64,000 nt of DNA from Coriobacteriaceae bacterium (GCA_902363125.1 CABIZD010000003.1:1-64000), one strand, 5' to 3'. Counted from the stretch's first letter, positions 32,332 to 44,836 are shown. Notes: a model not told the origin generated them from the sequence alone. Numbers and translations are program-made.

Positions 32332-32408
32332 GCGCTCACCTCTCTCACCTAGTCACCTGCGACGTTCTTGAATGACCAGTCGTTAAAGACCGTTCCCGAT
32401 GACTACCC

Positions 32409-32451
32409 AAAACAAAAGGTGGCCACGCGCGCCTTGGCGCCAATGACCACC
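32409..32451 (-). terminator. Terminator of the purM-purN unit
   Basis: On the minus strand an 8-bp stem (32444-32451 with 32418-32425, one G-T pair, with an inner GC stem) is followed by TTTTGTTTT, about 33 nt after the purN stop. Confidence 0.7.
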
Positions 32452-32483
32452 CTGACTACTCGGCTAAATTGTACTGTGCGCCG

Positions 32484-33185
32484 CTAGCCGCGAGGCGCGT
32501 CAATTGCAACCTTGCCGCTCTCCAGCACGTGGACGCGGCCGTCGGCGAGCATCTGCACGACCTCGGGATACAGCACGTGCTCAATCGCGTGGATGTGCTC
32601 CTCGAGCGTGTCGACGTCCCAGCCCTCCTCAACAGCCAGCGCGCGCTGGGCGATGATGGGGCCGTTGTCGTAGATCTCGTTGGCAAAGTGCACGGTCACA
32701 CCGGTTACCTTGACGCCGCGCGCAAAGGCATCGTCGATCGCATGCGCGCCGGTAAAGCTCGGCAGCAGTGCCGGATGCAAGTTGACCACGCGGTTGGGAA
32801 ACGCCGCCAGCAGCGGCGTGTGCACCATGCGCATGTAACCGGCCATGACCACATATTCGCAGCCGCGCTCGAGCAGCTCGTGCGCGATGATCTCGTCGGC
32901 GGCGATGGGGTCGGCATAGACATCCTTGGACAGCGTGAGCGTCTGGATGCCCGCGCGCTCAGCGCGCTGCAAACCCTTAGCCGAAGGACGGCTCGACACC
33001 ACAAGCTCAATCGAAGCGTTGAGCTTGCCGGCGGCGATCAGATCGATCAGCGCCTGCAGGTTGGTACCCGAACCGCTGATGAGCACACCGATCTTGAGCG
33101 GCTCGGCCGTATCGGTGCCGGTCGGACGGGTGTAGGGCACAAAGCCCAGGCTCGCGGCAGCAGCCATCTGCTCGTTAGCGCTCAT
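32484..33185 (-). CDS. purN: Phosphoribosylglycinamide formyltransferase
   Basis: This 233-residue enzyme formylates GAR in purine synthesis, using 10-formyl-THF. Motifs include GVLISGSGTNLQAL, the catalytic region NLHPALLPSFTGAHAIDDA, VTVHFANE and DNGPIIAQ. It has a short extra N-terminus compared with the usual length of about 200. The start overlaps the end of purM by 11 nt. Confidence 0.95.
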   Translation of the reverse strand: MSANEQMAAAASLGFVPYTRPTGTDTAEPLKIGVLISGSGTNLQALIDLIAAGKLNASIELVVSSRPSAKGLQRAERAGIQTLTLSKDVYADPIAADEIIAHELLERGCEYVVMAGYMRMVHTPLLAAFPNRVVNLHPALLPSFTGAHAIDDAFARGVKVTGVTVHFANEIYDNGPIIAQRALAVEEGWDVDTLEEHIHAIEHVLYPEVVQMLADGRVHVLESGKVAIDAPRG

Positions 33186-34278
33186 CGGAGTACACGACCT
33201 TACCGGAGCCCTCGACGCACTCGCCCACGCGGAACGGCTTCTCGCCCAGCGCGACCAGGGCCTCGGTCACGGCAGCCTCGTCCTCGGGGGCGACGATCAG
33301 GCACAGGCCAACGCCCATGTTGAAGGTCTTGCATGCCTCGTTGGGCGCGAGCTCGGCCTGGCGCGACACGTAGGTGATGACGGGCGGAACGTCCCAACCC
33401 ATCTCGGCGCCGTTGCGGGTGACCACGGCGTCGACGTCGTCGGCGAGCGCGCGGTTGAGGTTCTCGGTAATACCGCCGCCAGTGATATGGGCGATGGCGT
33501 GCACCGGAGCGCCACCGCGCAGCAGCTCCAGAATCGGCTTGACATAGATGCGCGTGGGGGCCAACAGGGCGTCTGCCAGCGATGCGCCGCCGAGTTCCTC
33601 GAGCGGACGGCTCAGCTCCTCGGCCTTAGCGGCGGCCTCGGGCGTGCCCGGCTTAATACCGTCGACGCCAATGACCTTACGCACGAGCGAGTAGCCGTTG
33701 GAGTGCACGCCGGTGGAAGGCAGGCCCAGGATCACGTCGCCGGGACGGACATTCGCGGGGTCGAGCATCTTGGGACGGTCGACGACGCCCACGGTAAATC
33801 CGGCAAGGTCGTAGTCGGCAGGAGCCATGACGCCGGGGTGCTCGGCCATCTCGCCGCCCACGAGCGCGCAGCCCGCGAGCTTGCAGCCGTCGGCCACACC
33901 CTTGATGATCTTTGCCATGTGCTCGGCCTCGATGTGGCCGATGGCAACGTAGTCCAGGAAGAACAGCGGCTCGGCACCCGAAGCCAGAATGTCGTTGACG
34001 CACATAGCAACCAGGTCCTGGCCCACCGTCTCGTGACGGTCCATGATCTGGGCGAGCACGAGCTTGGTGCCCACGCCGTCGGTACCGCTAATCAGAATCG
34101 GGTCTTCCATATCCTTAAGCGCGGCAGCCGAGAACAGGCCACCAAAGCCACCGATGCCGCCGATGACCTCGGGACGGTTGGTGTCCTTAACCATCTGCTT
34201 AATAGCGTCAACGGCGCGGCCGCCCTCGGCGGTATCGACGCCGGCATCCTCATACGTCACATGCTTGCTGTCGCTCAT
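33175..34278 (-). CDS. purM: Phosphoribosylformylglycinamidine cyclo-ligase
   Basis: This 367-residue AIR synthetase closes the imidazole ring. It has ISGTDGVGTKL, DLVAMCVNDI, FFLDYVA, GGEMAEHPG, STGVHSNGYSL and HITGGGITENL. It is coupled to purN downstream. ATG 34278 follows AAGGCTCAG with modest fit to a ribosome site. It is separated from purF by a hairpin. Confidence 0.95.
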   Translation of the reverse strand: MSDSKHVTYEDAGVDTAEGGRAVDAIKQMVKDTNRPEVIGGIGGFGGLFSAAALKDMEDPILISGTDGVGTKLVLAQIMDRHETVGQDLVAMCVNDILASGAEPLFFLDYVAIGHIEAEHMAKIIKGVADGCKLAGCALVGGEMAEHPGVMAPADYDLAGFTVGVVDRPKMLDPANVRPGDVILGLPSTGVHSNGYSLVRKVIGVDGIKPGTPEAAAKAEELSRPLEELGGASLADALLAPTRIYVKPILELLRGGAPVHAIAHITGGGITENLNRALADDVDAVVTRNGAEMGWDVPPVITYVSRQAELAPNEACKTFNMGVGLCLIVAPEDEAAVTEALVALGEKPFRVGECVEGSGKVVYSDER

Positions 34279-34395
34279 CTGAGCCTTCCTCTCCCACTAC
34301 CGTGGCGCCGCCCGGGCGCCAAACGGTGCTCATAGTTGCGTTCATTTCGGCGCGCGCCATAACAACGCGCGCCGTCATATCAACAAAACAGCAGG

Positions 34396-34438
34396 TAAAA
34401 CCTACCAAAATAAACCTGTCCCTTTTTGGCAGGTTTTA
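34396..34438. repeat. 15-bp hairpin at the end of purF
   Basis: Arms 34396-34410 and 34424-34438 pair with one mismatch around TAAACCTGTCCC. It overlaps the purF stop by three bases. The loop motif CCAAAATAAACCTGTCC recurs in 23099-23290, so it is a dispersed repeat that probably also ends or slows transcription. Confidence 0.8.
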
Positions 34439-36106
34439 GGCCTCGCCGTGTTCCTCTTCCCAGCTGCGATCGTCGTATTTCTCGACCACGGCGTCGTCAT
34501 CAAAGTGCAGCGGCTTGTCCAGGTTGCGGGGCTTAAAGCCCTCCATGAACTTGTCGCGGCCAAAGCTCTCGGGAATCGCCACGGGGTAGCGGCCGGTAAA
34601 GCACGCATCGCAGTAACCGCCCTTGGGCATGACCTTAAGCAGGCCCTCGACCGAAAGGAAGGCCAGCGAATCGGCGCCGATATACTCGCAAATCTCGTCG
34701 ACCGTCTTGTTGGCGCTGATAAGCTGCGACTGCACGTCGGTATCGATACCGTAGAAGCACGGCCAGATGACCTCGGGCGAGTTGATGCGGATATGAATCT
34801 CCTTGGCGCCGGCGTTGCGCAGCATCTTGACGAGCTGCACCATGGTGGTGCCGCGCACGATGGAGTCGTCGATGACGACCAGGCGCTTGCCCTCGATGTT
34901 GTCACGCAGCGGGTTGAGCTTCATACGCACGCCCATGGCACGCAGCTCCTGCGTAGGCTCGATAAACGTACGGCCCACATAGCGGTTCTTGATGAGGCCC
35001 TCGCCAAAGGGAATGCCACTCTCGTGCGAATAGCCCTCCGCGGGCGGCAGGCCGGAGTCGGGCACGCCGATGACCAGGTCGGCCTCGACGGGCTCCTCAT
35101 GTGCCAGCTGACGACCCATGTCATAACGGCAGGCGTAGACGCTCTTGCCGTTCATGATGGAATCGGGGCGAGCAAAGTAGACCTGCTCAAAAATGCAGTT
35201 AGCAGGCTCTTCGGCGGCAGGCACGCCCTGCTCGGACACAAGGCCCTCGGCGCTGATGCGCAAAATCTCACCGGGACGGACGTCGCGGACGTACTCGGCG
35301 CCCACGATATCGAGCGCGCAGGTCTCGGAGGCAACGACCCAGCCGCCGGCGCGCGTGACATGGGTGGTGGCGTCGACCGTCGCGGCGCCGTCCTGCGACG
35401 GCAGCTGCGAAACGGATGCGGCATCGGCCTGGTCCAGACCCTCGTCCACCAGCTTGCCCAGCACGAGCGGGCGAATGCCGTGCGGATCGCGGAATGCGTA
35501 GAGCGCCTGCTCGTTGATGAGCGTCATGGCGTAGCCGCCGCGCACGAGCTCCATGGTCTTGCGAATGCCCTCGCGCAGATGGCCAGTACGCTGAGTAAAG
35601 TAGCCGATGAGTTTGGTCGCGACCTCGGAATCCGAGTTGGAGAGGAACGGTACGCCCAGCTCGATCAGCTGGCGACGCAGCTCGTCGGTGTTGACGAGGG
35701 TGCCGTTGTGCGCGAGCGCGATAATGACGCTATTGATGGTAGAGAGGTGCGGCTGAGAGGCTTCCCAGCTCTTGGCGCCGGCGGTGCCGTAGCGCACATG
35801 ACCCACGGCCAGCTGACCGGAGAGCGTCGACAAGTCGGCATTGGAGAACACGCGGTCGAGCAGGCCCAGATCCTTGCGGACCATAACCGTACCGCCGTCA
35901 CCAACGGCGATTCCCGCCGATTCTTGGCCGCGATGCTGCAGTGCACGCAGGCCAAAGTACGTCAGTCGAGCCACGTCGCGATCGGGCGCCCAGACACCAA
36001 AAACGCCGCATTCCTCATGCAGCTGGTCAGAGTCCGGATCATACGTCGACATGGCGTTCACCTGTCCCGCGGCACGCTCGGCCGCGCGGATGGTTTCTTG
36101 AGACAT
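34436..36106 (-). CDS. purF: Amidophosphoribosyltransferase
   Basis: This 556-residue enzyme makes phosphoribosylamine from PRPP and glutamine, the first committed purine step. A propeptide of about 33 residues precedes the catalytic Cys in EECGVFGVW. The PRPP loop is VVIDDSIVRGTTM. Cysteines in GGYCDACFTG fit the iron-sulfur type known from Bacillus. ATG 36106 follows GAGGGG. It diverges from the CmpB-like gene; the 296 nt between them must hold both promoters, but I see no purine riboswitch there. Confidence 0.96.
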   Translation of the reverse strand: MSQETIRAAERAAGQVNAMSTYDPDSDQLHEECGVFGVWAPDRDVARLTYFGLRALQHRGQESAGIAVGDGGTVMVRKDLGLLDRVFSNADLSTLSGQLAVGHVRYGTAGAKSWEASQPHLSTINSVIIALAHNGTLVNTDELRRQLIELGVPFLSNSDSEVATKLIGYFTQRTGHLREGIRKTMELVRGGYAMTLINEQALYAFRDPHGIRPLVLGKLVDEGLDQADAASVSQLPSQDGAATVDATTHVTRAGGWVVASETCALDIVGAEYVRDVRPGEILRISAEGLVSEQGVPAAEEPANCIFEQVYFARPDSIMNGKSVYACRYDMGRQLAHEEPVEADLVIGVPDSGLPPAEGYSHESGIPFGEGLIKNRYVGRTFIEPTQELRAMGVRMKLNPLRDNIEGKRLVVIDDSIVRGTTMVQLVKMLRNAGAKEIHIRINSPEVIWPCFYGIDTDVQSQLISANKTVDEICEYIGADSLAFLSVEGLLKVMPKGGYCDACFTGRYPVAIPESFGRDKFMEGFKPRNLDKPLHFDDDAVVEKYDDRSWEEEHGEA

Positions 36107-36402
36107 GGCATCCCCTCAGAGCCTCGTATTTTGGCGTTACCCGCCTTATTATACGCACGGCGCGACGCGCTCCCCCGCGCATGAGCAGCGCTTTTTAAAA
36201 GCCCACCGAGCTTATTATCCGTTTTGCGACCAAACATTTTATTGGGTAGTCCACTCTCAGGGGCAACGGCCTCGAAGACTTCCCGTGCGCCGTGTCTCGC
36301 CCGCGCTAGGGGCTACATTGTTGCAATTGGGACGTTCGTCCTGTCTTTTAGCTGGTCGTCGGCGTATCCTTGTAGGCTACTACAAGACGAGAAAGGTAGC
36401 GT

Positions 36403-37632
36403 ATGGATCGAAATCAACTCGACCCCAGTGTCCCCAGCACCACGGAGGCCAAGAAGATCCCCCTTATCATCAAGGTCTACGCAGTCCTGTGCACCCTATC
36501 TGGCGTGGGCACGCTCCCGTCAGTCGCCGTCTTTATGTGGCAGGTCATCACCGCACTCATTAACGGCAACGTCGCCGCTAAGCTCGGTGATAACACCCTA
36601 GTCGCGGTTGGCCTTATCGTCGCCGGCATTATGCTCTCGGCGGCAAGCGCGATCATCTTGATCGTCTTTGGCCTGGACCTCATCAAGGACCAGCGGCGCA
36701 ATGCCGCCCGCCTGTCTTACGTCCTCATCGCATTTACCGTCGTGGAGCTTTTAGTTGACGTGATGCTCCAGGGCATCGGACCCTTCCTGCTGCGCCCCGC
36801 CGTCCAGCTTGTCATCCTCATTGCGCTGTCGGCCACCGTCGACCCCACGCTACGCCAGGAGCGCGAACTGCAGCGCCGTCTGCAAGAGATGCTCGACCGC
36901 GATGCCGCCGCCGAGGGGATGCTCGGCCGCGACGAAACCGGCGAGGGCTACATCAAGCTCAACTACTTCAACCTGTTCTGGGTATTCTTCGTCTGCAGCG
37001 TGTTAGGTCTCATTCTCGAGGAAGTCTGGCATATGGTCGTCGTCGATCCCGGCGTCTATCAGGACCGTGCCGGTATGCTATTTGGCCCCTTTAGCCCCAT
37101 CTACGGATTTGGCGCGGTGCTCATGACCATGGCGCTCAACCGCTTCTATAAAAAGAATCCTCTGATCATTTTCCTGGTAAGTGCCCTGATCGGCGGCGCT
37201 TTCGAGGTGTTTGTAGGCTGGTTTATGCAGACCTCATTTGGCGTGGTGTCGTGGAGCTATTCACACATTAGGCTATTCGGCATGCCCGATCCCATCGCGG
37301 TATTGACCGGGGGACGCACATGCACGCCGTTTGCCTGCATGTGGGGCCTGGGTGGCCTCATCTGGATCAAGGTCTTGCTGCCGCGCCTGCTTAAGCTCAT
37401 CAATATGATTCCATGGAAACGCCGCTACTCTGCTACCGTCATCCTGACCGCCGTCATGTTGATCGACGGCGTCATGACGTTGCAATCGCTCGACTATTGG
37501 TATCAGCGCGTCAACGGAACCGTTCGAAATATTCCCGTCGCACAGTTCTATGACAAGCATTTCGATAACGAATATATGGAGAACCGTTTTCAGAGTATGA
37601 CCATGAGCCCCAAGGACGCCACACGCGTGTAG
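36403..37632 (+). CDS. Putative ABC-type membrane protein, CmpB family
   Basis: The 409 residues form a multi-span membrane protein. The C-terminal half has the CmpB pattern (GMLFGPFSPIYGFGAVLMTM, then a conserved Glu in GGAFEVFVGWFMQ and WSYSHI). The N-terminal third has four further membrane segments not typical of short family members. The function is unknown. ATG 36403 follows GAGAAAGG. Its terminator now lies behind an inserted IS element. Confidence 0.75.
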   Translation: MDRNQLDPSVPSTTEAKKIPLIIKVYAVLCTLSGVGTLPSVAVFMWQVITALINGNVAAKLGDNTLVAVGLIVAGIMLSAASAIILIVFGLDLIKDQRRNAARLSYVLIAFTVVELLVDVMLQGIGPFLLRPAVQLVILIALSATVDPTLRQERELQRRLQEMLDRDAAAEGMLGRDETGEGYIKLNYFNLFWVFFVCSVLGLILEEVWHMVVVDPGVYQDRAGMLFGPFSPIYGFGAVLMTMALNRFYKKNPLIIFLVSALIGGAFEVFVGWFMQTSFGVVSWSYSHIRLFGMPDPIAVLTGGRTCTPFACMWGLGGLIWIKVLLPRLLKLINMIPWKRRYSATVILTAVMLIDGVMTLQSLDYWYQRVNGTVRNIPVAQFYDKHFDNEYMENRFQSMTMSPKDATRV

Positions 37633-37664
37633 CAAACGCCAGAGCAAAATAGCTCCAACACATC

Positions 37665-37672
37665 AAAGCCCG
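37665..37672. repeat. Target site duplication, left copy
   Basis: AAAGCCCG directly before the left IS end; the same 8 bases follow the right end at 39027-39034. Confidence 0.92.
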
Positions 37673-39026
37673 GGCTTATAGGACAAAATGTGTGTCCCGA
37701 TAGAACATCCGTTTCCATCCATTAATCCAGCCAGAACGGGTACGGGTCCCTGTGGTGGAGGTCCTCCCACACGGCCCTGTCGCCCCACTCCGGCCCTCCG
37801 TCCTCGCGCGACGGCGAGGCGGAGTAGACGCTGAACAGGAAGTCGATGTCCGCGTCGGTCGGCATCGTGGCGAGCTTCTCGCGCGCCGTCCTCGCGTCCC
37901 CCGAGTGCGCGTGGCACCACCAGAACACCGCCTTCACGCGCTTGACCGACGTCAGCCCCCGGTGGTTGCGCAGGACGGCCCTCAGCTGCGAGTTCACCCC
38001 TCCCTCGATCATGTTGTTGGTCGACGGCAGCGGGCCGGCCTTGGCCAGGGCGGGGTCGAGGTAGGTGAACAGCGTCCCCGCCGGCACCAGCGACGACAGC
38101 GACGAGCGCGCCCGCCTCAGCCTCTCGTGGGTGTAGACCCTCCTGCCGTCCACCACGGTCCTGTCCTCCAGGAAGTCGGCCCAGAACCCGCACCAGTCGA
38201 GGTAGCGCTCGACCCAGATCTCGGCCTGGTGCAGCGCCTCGATGCCCATGAGGTCGCGCGCGATGAGGTAGAGCTCGCGCCCCGCCTGGAGCTTCGGCCG
38301 CGTCGTCGTGTAGCGCTTGACCTGCGAGAAGGCGTGGAAGGTGCACCTCTGGACCCTGGTGCGCGGCCAGGTCTCGCGCACGGCCTTGGCGAACCCGCTC
38401 CCGCCGTCGGTGACGACCACGTCGGGCGCCGGGATCGGCGCCATGAGGGCCGACCACGCCCTCGAGTTCTCCGACCTGGCCATGTACCAGGAGACCACCC
38501 TCTCGCCGCTGCAGCATATGAGCACGACGAGGTCGCGCGCGACCCAGATCCCGTCGACGTGGAGCACGCGGTGCAGCTCGCCGTCGGGGACGGGCATGGG
38601 CCAGACCTCCCAGAACTCGGCCGTCCTGCGCCTGAAGGACCGCCCGCCGCCCGGCATCGTGGCCTGCGAGTCCTTCGAGAGGAGCCACCCGAGGAACTCC
38701 TCGAGCCTTGTCGCCGTGTCGTCGTACCTCACCGTCGTCGACGCGCCGCAGGCCGTGCACCTCCACCGCTGGGACCCCGACGAGGTCCTGCCGTTGCGCT
38801 TGGTCCGACCGCCGCAGTAGGGGCAATAAACGGCCTTCATGGGCACCTCTTCCGAAAGGGTATTTAACGGTTCCGGAAAAGGTTATCTACCTGCGGGAAC
38901 GATAGGCAACCGGACACACATTCTGTCCGAGCGGTTAAAAGCGGGCACGGAATTTAAACGGCTGAAAAAGGGGCATCGACCTGCGCCGATGCCCCTAAAG
39001 CAGACACACATTTTGTCCTATAAGCC
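37673..39026. mobile_element. Intact IS256-family (IS1249-like) insertion sequence
   Basis: The element is 1354 bp. Its ends are perfect 24-bp inverted repeats (37673-37696, starting GGCTTATAGGACAAAATG, and 39003-39026). An 8-bp target duplication flanks it. It encodes one full transposase on the minus strand. Between the transposase start and the right end lie an internal partial copy of the end (near 38913-38926) and a hairpin with T-run (38966-38996) that would stop outside transcription from entering the transposase gene. Confidence 0.95.
37722..38840 (-). CDS. IS1249-like transposase (IS256 family)
   Basis: This 372-residue transposase has an N-terminal zinc ribbon (CPYCGG, then CTAC) and a DDE core (HVDGIWVARD, VVVTDGGSGFAKAV and a later Glu in NNMIEGGVNSQLRA). 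ATG 38840 (MKAVYCPYCGG) follows AGAGGTGCCC; the GTG at 38846 is less likely. The frame has no stops or shifts, so the element may still move. Very high GC and skewed codons differ from neighbouring genes. Confidence 0.93.
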   Translation of the reverse strand: MKAVYCPYCGGRTKRNGRTSSGSQRWRCTACGASTTVRYDDTATRLEEFLGWLLSKDSQATMPGGGRSFRRRTAEFWEVWPMPVPDGELHRVLHVDGIWVARDLVVLICCSGERVVSWYMARSENSRAWSALMAPIPAPDVVVTDGGSGFAKAVRETWPRTRVQRCTFHAFSQVKRYTTTRPKLQAGRELYLIARDLMGIEALHQAEIWVERYLDWCGFWADFLEDRTVVDGRRVYTHERLRRARSSLSSLVPAGTLFTYLDPALAKAGPLPSTNNMIEGGVNSQLRAVLRNHRGLTSVKRVKAVFWWCHAHSGDARTAREKLATMPTDADIDFLFSVYSASPSREDGGPEWGDRAVWEDLHHRDPYPFWLD

Positions 39027-39067
39027 AAAGCCCGCTGGCAGATCTACATGAACTGCCGGCGGGCTTT
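39027..39067. terminator. Terminator hairpin at the IS target site
   Basis: A 15-bp stem (39027-39041 with 39053-39067, one G-T pair). The left arm begins with the 8-bp target duplication, so the IS inserted at the edge of this hairpin and the duplication restored it. It probably served the convergent genes at 36403-37632 and 39101-39517. Confidence 0.85.
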
Positions 39068-39100
39068 CGCTATAGACAGACTCGGATTGCCGACGAGGCC

Positions 39101-39517
39101 TTACGCCTCGCGCTCGACCTCGCTCACGCACTCGTTCTTGATGGTGCCGACGAGCGACTGCAGCGCATCGACCACATGCGGGCGAATGTCTCCGCCAATG
39201 AGCACGAGCATGATGTCGTCGCCCACGGTAAGCTCGCCGCTCGCCAGCCACACGCGCACATAGCCGATACCCGGCATCGTGCGCGTCGCCTCGATAGCGG
39301 CCTGCACCTTTTCGGCATCGAAGCCAAACACCATGCCGCCCACCTTGTGGCCTGGCGCCACGCCATCGGTCTCGACTCCGCGCACTTCGGCCTTGGGCGT
39401 CGCGCGCACCACGCCGTTGTGTGTCAGGTACATCCCACAATCAGCCGCCGAAACATCGGCCTTGGCTTCGCGCAGCCAAGCATCAACCGAAGGCATCGAT
39501 TTGCCGTTCTCAAGCAT
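39101..39517 (-). CDS. MoaE-like protein (molybdopterin synthase large subunit family)
   Basis: The 138 residues resemble MoaE in outline: GMYLTHNGVVRATPK near the N-terminus, GHKVGGMVFGFDAEKV, a middle VRVWLASGELTVGDDIMLV and a closing region with the family-type lysine (TIKNECVSEVE). MoaE moves sulfur onto precursor Z to make molybdopterin. No other moa gene is in the window and several usual residues (HR motifs) are missing, so the role is uncertain. ATG 39517 is preferred over 39520 from the AAGGAG spacing. Confidence 0.5.
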   Translation of the reverse strand: MLENGKSMPSVDAWLREAKADVSAADCGMYLTHNGVVRATPKAEVRGVETDGVAPGHKVGGMVFGFDAEKVQAAIEATRTMPGIGYVRVWLASGELTVGDDIMLVLIGGDIRPHVVDALQSLVGTIKNECVSEVEREA

Positions 39518-39570
39518 CATTTCTCCTTTTGATTTCCAGGGTAGTCTTTTTGGGACGGGGCCCGGACACT

Positions 39571-40575
39571 TTATTCCTCGACCAGCGTGAGCACCATGAC
39601 GGCGCGCGTATTGCTAAATGACAGCGAACGGCAGGTCACAAGCGTTACGACCTTGGTTGCCGAAGCGGCACGATCGGTGGCATCGCTCGCCACGGCAGAG
39701 GCACCGTCGAGCATCTCGGACAGATAATTCTTCAGTCCGTCATCGCCCTCAAAGTTGGGCGTGCGCGCCTTGGCATACGTGTCCTCGACCACCTTGGTCG
39801 CCAGCGGACGCAGCTTATACGTCGCGTCACGTGTGATGTAGTACACGTAGTCCATGCTGTCGAACGTTGCCTGGTCAGTCGTATCCGAAATCACGTTGAA
39901 CATCGACCCATCGTTCATATGGTGGCCGTAGATCGTGGTCTGCTGGTCAACCATTCCCGGCGCGGTGTCATCGCTATCCAGGAAAATGGCCCCAGATGCA
40001 TTGGCCGTACCGTCGAACAGCGTGTTGAGGTATTTGGAGTTGTTGTTGGTCTGCACCACGGGATAGTTGATGTTGGTTCCCGGCACATAAATCCAACCCA
40101 CAATCTCGGGGTTTGTCTGAGCAAGCGCATCGAAGTCGATAATCGGCACACCGCTGGCGTCCTTATCGCTTATATATTGCTTTTCGATCTTTTGGTACGA
40201 CTCGCTCGCCTGCTTGTAACCAATCTGCGCATTGATAAAGATGGCAGCGGCGGCAACGATTAGGCCGATGCCAATAATGATGAGCAAGATGGGGATAACG
40301 GAGCGGCGCTTTTTGCGCGGCGGCTCGGTATAGCTCGACGGAGCAGCGCCCGACTGTTTCGTAGAACGCGATTCTTTCTTGGCCGTATCATACGACGAAG
40401 GGCGATATGCAGCCGGCGTATCCTGGCGATGATGGGACATCGGCGTTACGGGACGCGGTGCGCGCGGCTGCTGAGGAGAGGATGTCCGACCCTGCTGTGC
40501 CGCATGGGCAGCACCCGGCTTCGACGGATCGGGAATCTGAGAAGCCTTGAATCGTTTTCCCTGATAGTCGGACAT
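39571..40575 (-). CDS. srtB: Class B sortase
   Basis: This 334-residue transpeptidase has a long Pro/Ser-rich basic N-terminus, one membrane segment near residues 90-112, and a sortase domain. It has the catalytic His in TTIYGHHMNDGSMF, the catalytic Cys in VTLVTC and the Arg in SFSNTRAV. NPEIVGWIYVPGTNINYPVV is typical of class B. It anchors surface proteins or pilins to the cell wall; its substrates are not in this window. The cytoplasmic tail of about 90 residues is unusually long. Confidence 0.9.
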   Translation of the reverse strand: MSDYQGKRFKASQIPDPSKPGAAHAAQQGRTSSPQQPRAPRPVTPMSHHRQDTPAAYRPSSYDTAKKESRSTKQSGAAPSSYTEPPRKKRRSVIPILLIIIGIGLIVAAAAIFINAQIGYKQASESYQKIEKQYISDKDASGVPIIDFDALAQTNPEIVGWIYVPGTNINYPVVQTNNNSKYLNTLFDGTANASGAIFLDSDDTAPGMVDQQTTIYGHHMNDGSMFNVISDTTDQATFDSMDYVYYITRDATYKLRPLATKVVEDTYAKARTPNFEGDDGLKNYLSEMLDGASAVASDATDRAASATKVVTLVTCRSLSFSNTRAVMVLTLVEE

Positions 40576-40610
40576 GGCTCTCCTTATACTGCGGTGAAAC
40601 GGCGGAACGC

Positions 40611-41075
40611 CTAGGCGTCGGCCATCTCCTGCTTCATCTTCTCGATAACCTTGCGGTACTCGGGGTCGCATGCACCCAGAATCTGCGTGGCGTAGATGGC
40701 AGCGTTCTTGGCACCGTTGATGGCCACACAGGCAACGGGCACGCCCGAAGGCATCTGCACCATCGACAGCAGCGAGTCCATACCACCCAGATCGCTCGTC
40801 TTCATAGGCACACCGATGACCGGCAGCGGCGTAAACGCAGCAACGACACCGCCCAGGTGAGCAGCCTTGCCAGCAGCAGCGATAATCACCTTGATACCGC
40901 GGTCGGCAGCAGTCGAGGCCCACTCATGGACCTTCGCCGGCGTGCGGTGCGCGCTTGCAATCACGAGCTCATAGGGCACGCCCAGCGCCTCGAGCTCGGC
41001 GGTGCAACCTTCCATAACGCCCAGATCGGACTTGGAGCCCATGATGATCCCGACAACCGGCTTCTGATCTGCCAT
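40611..41075 (-). CDS. purE: N5-carboxyaminoimidazole ribonucleotide mutase
   Basis: This 154-residue enzyme moves the carboxyl group on AIR in purine synthesis. Motifs are GIIMGSKSDLGVM, ASAHRTPAKV, AAAGKAAHLGGVVA and PVIGVPM. ATG 41075 (MADQKPVVG) follows AGGAGG. No purK lies beside it. It is followed by the sortase gene on the same strand. Confidence 0.95.
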   Translation of the reverse strand: MADQKPVVGIIMGSKSDLGVMEGCTAELEALGVPYELVIASAHRTPAKVHEWASTAADRGIKVIIAAAGKAAHLGGVVAAFTPLPVIGVPMKTSDLGGMDSLLSMVQMPSGVPVACVAINGAKNAAIYATQILGACDPEYRKVIEKMKQEMADA

Positions 41076-41170
41076 AAACAAAGACCTCCTGTTGAGAGCG
41101 GTGACGCGGCGGATCCGCGACCCTTAACTACTGAGAGTAGTATAGCTGCTCCCGTCCCTGCGGTCTTTGT

Positions 41171-41258
41171 GGCGCTTCGCGGGCGGGCCAGGCTTTATCT
41201 TCACTCCGGTTGCTTCGCAAAGTCGTTCAGATAAAGCCTGGCCCGCCCGCGAAGCGCC
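41171..41258. repeat. Perfect 30-bp palindrome
   Basis: Arms 41171-41200 and 41229-41258 are exact reverse complements. The 28-nt loop contains TTGCTTCGCAAAG, as in the palindrome after prs. Confidence 0.92.
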
Positions 41259-41417
41259 CTGCGACCTACCGGGAATTGCCATGACGTACGTTGGCTGAAA
41301 TATTAACGTGGGATACGCCGTTCGAATGAACGGCGGATCCCACACTCACTTTTTTATTCAGCCCTAGTCATCGCGCAAAGCCCCTTCCGCAGCACACGGT
41401 GCAGCCAAGTCACCGCA

Positions 41418-41508
41418 GGCCGGGGCGGGAGGGGCCGAGTTTCCTCCTGAGCGACTCTGCTTGCAGCCGGAGCGAAAGGGGGAAATCTCGGCCCCTCCCG
41501 CCCCGGCC
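41418..41508. repeat. Perfect 22-bp palindrome after carB
   Basis: Arms 41418-41439 and 41487-41508 are exact reverse complements, very GC-rich, with a 47-nt loop that can itself fold. It lies 12 nt after the carB stop and may end carAB transcription. Confidence 0.9.
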
Positions 41509-41520
41509 GGACAGGTCACA

Positions 41521-44835
<3,315 letters not shown>

Positions 44836-44836
44836 G

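Larger units (their letters stand above)
41082..41520. other. Gene-free stretch with two long palindromes
   Basis: Between the purE start and the carB end there is no gene. Two long palindromes (41171-41258 and 41418-41508) fill much of it, and the purE promoter must also lie here. Confidence 0.7.

Noticed and set aside
36107..36402. Purine riboswitch between purF and the CmpB-like gene
   Set aside because: I could not find the conserved loops or a three-way junction in either strand.
37752..38867. 371-residue plus-strand frame inside the IS
   Set aside because: It is the antisense of the transposase, Arg/Pro-rich and without motifs.
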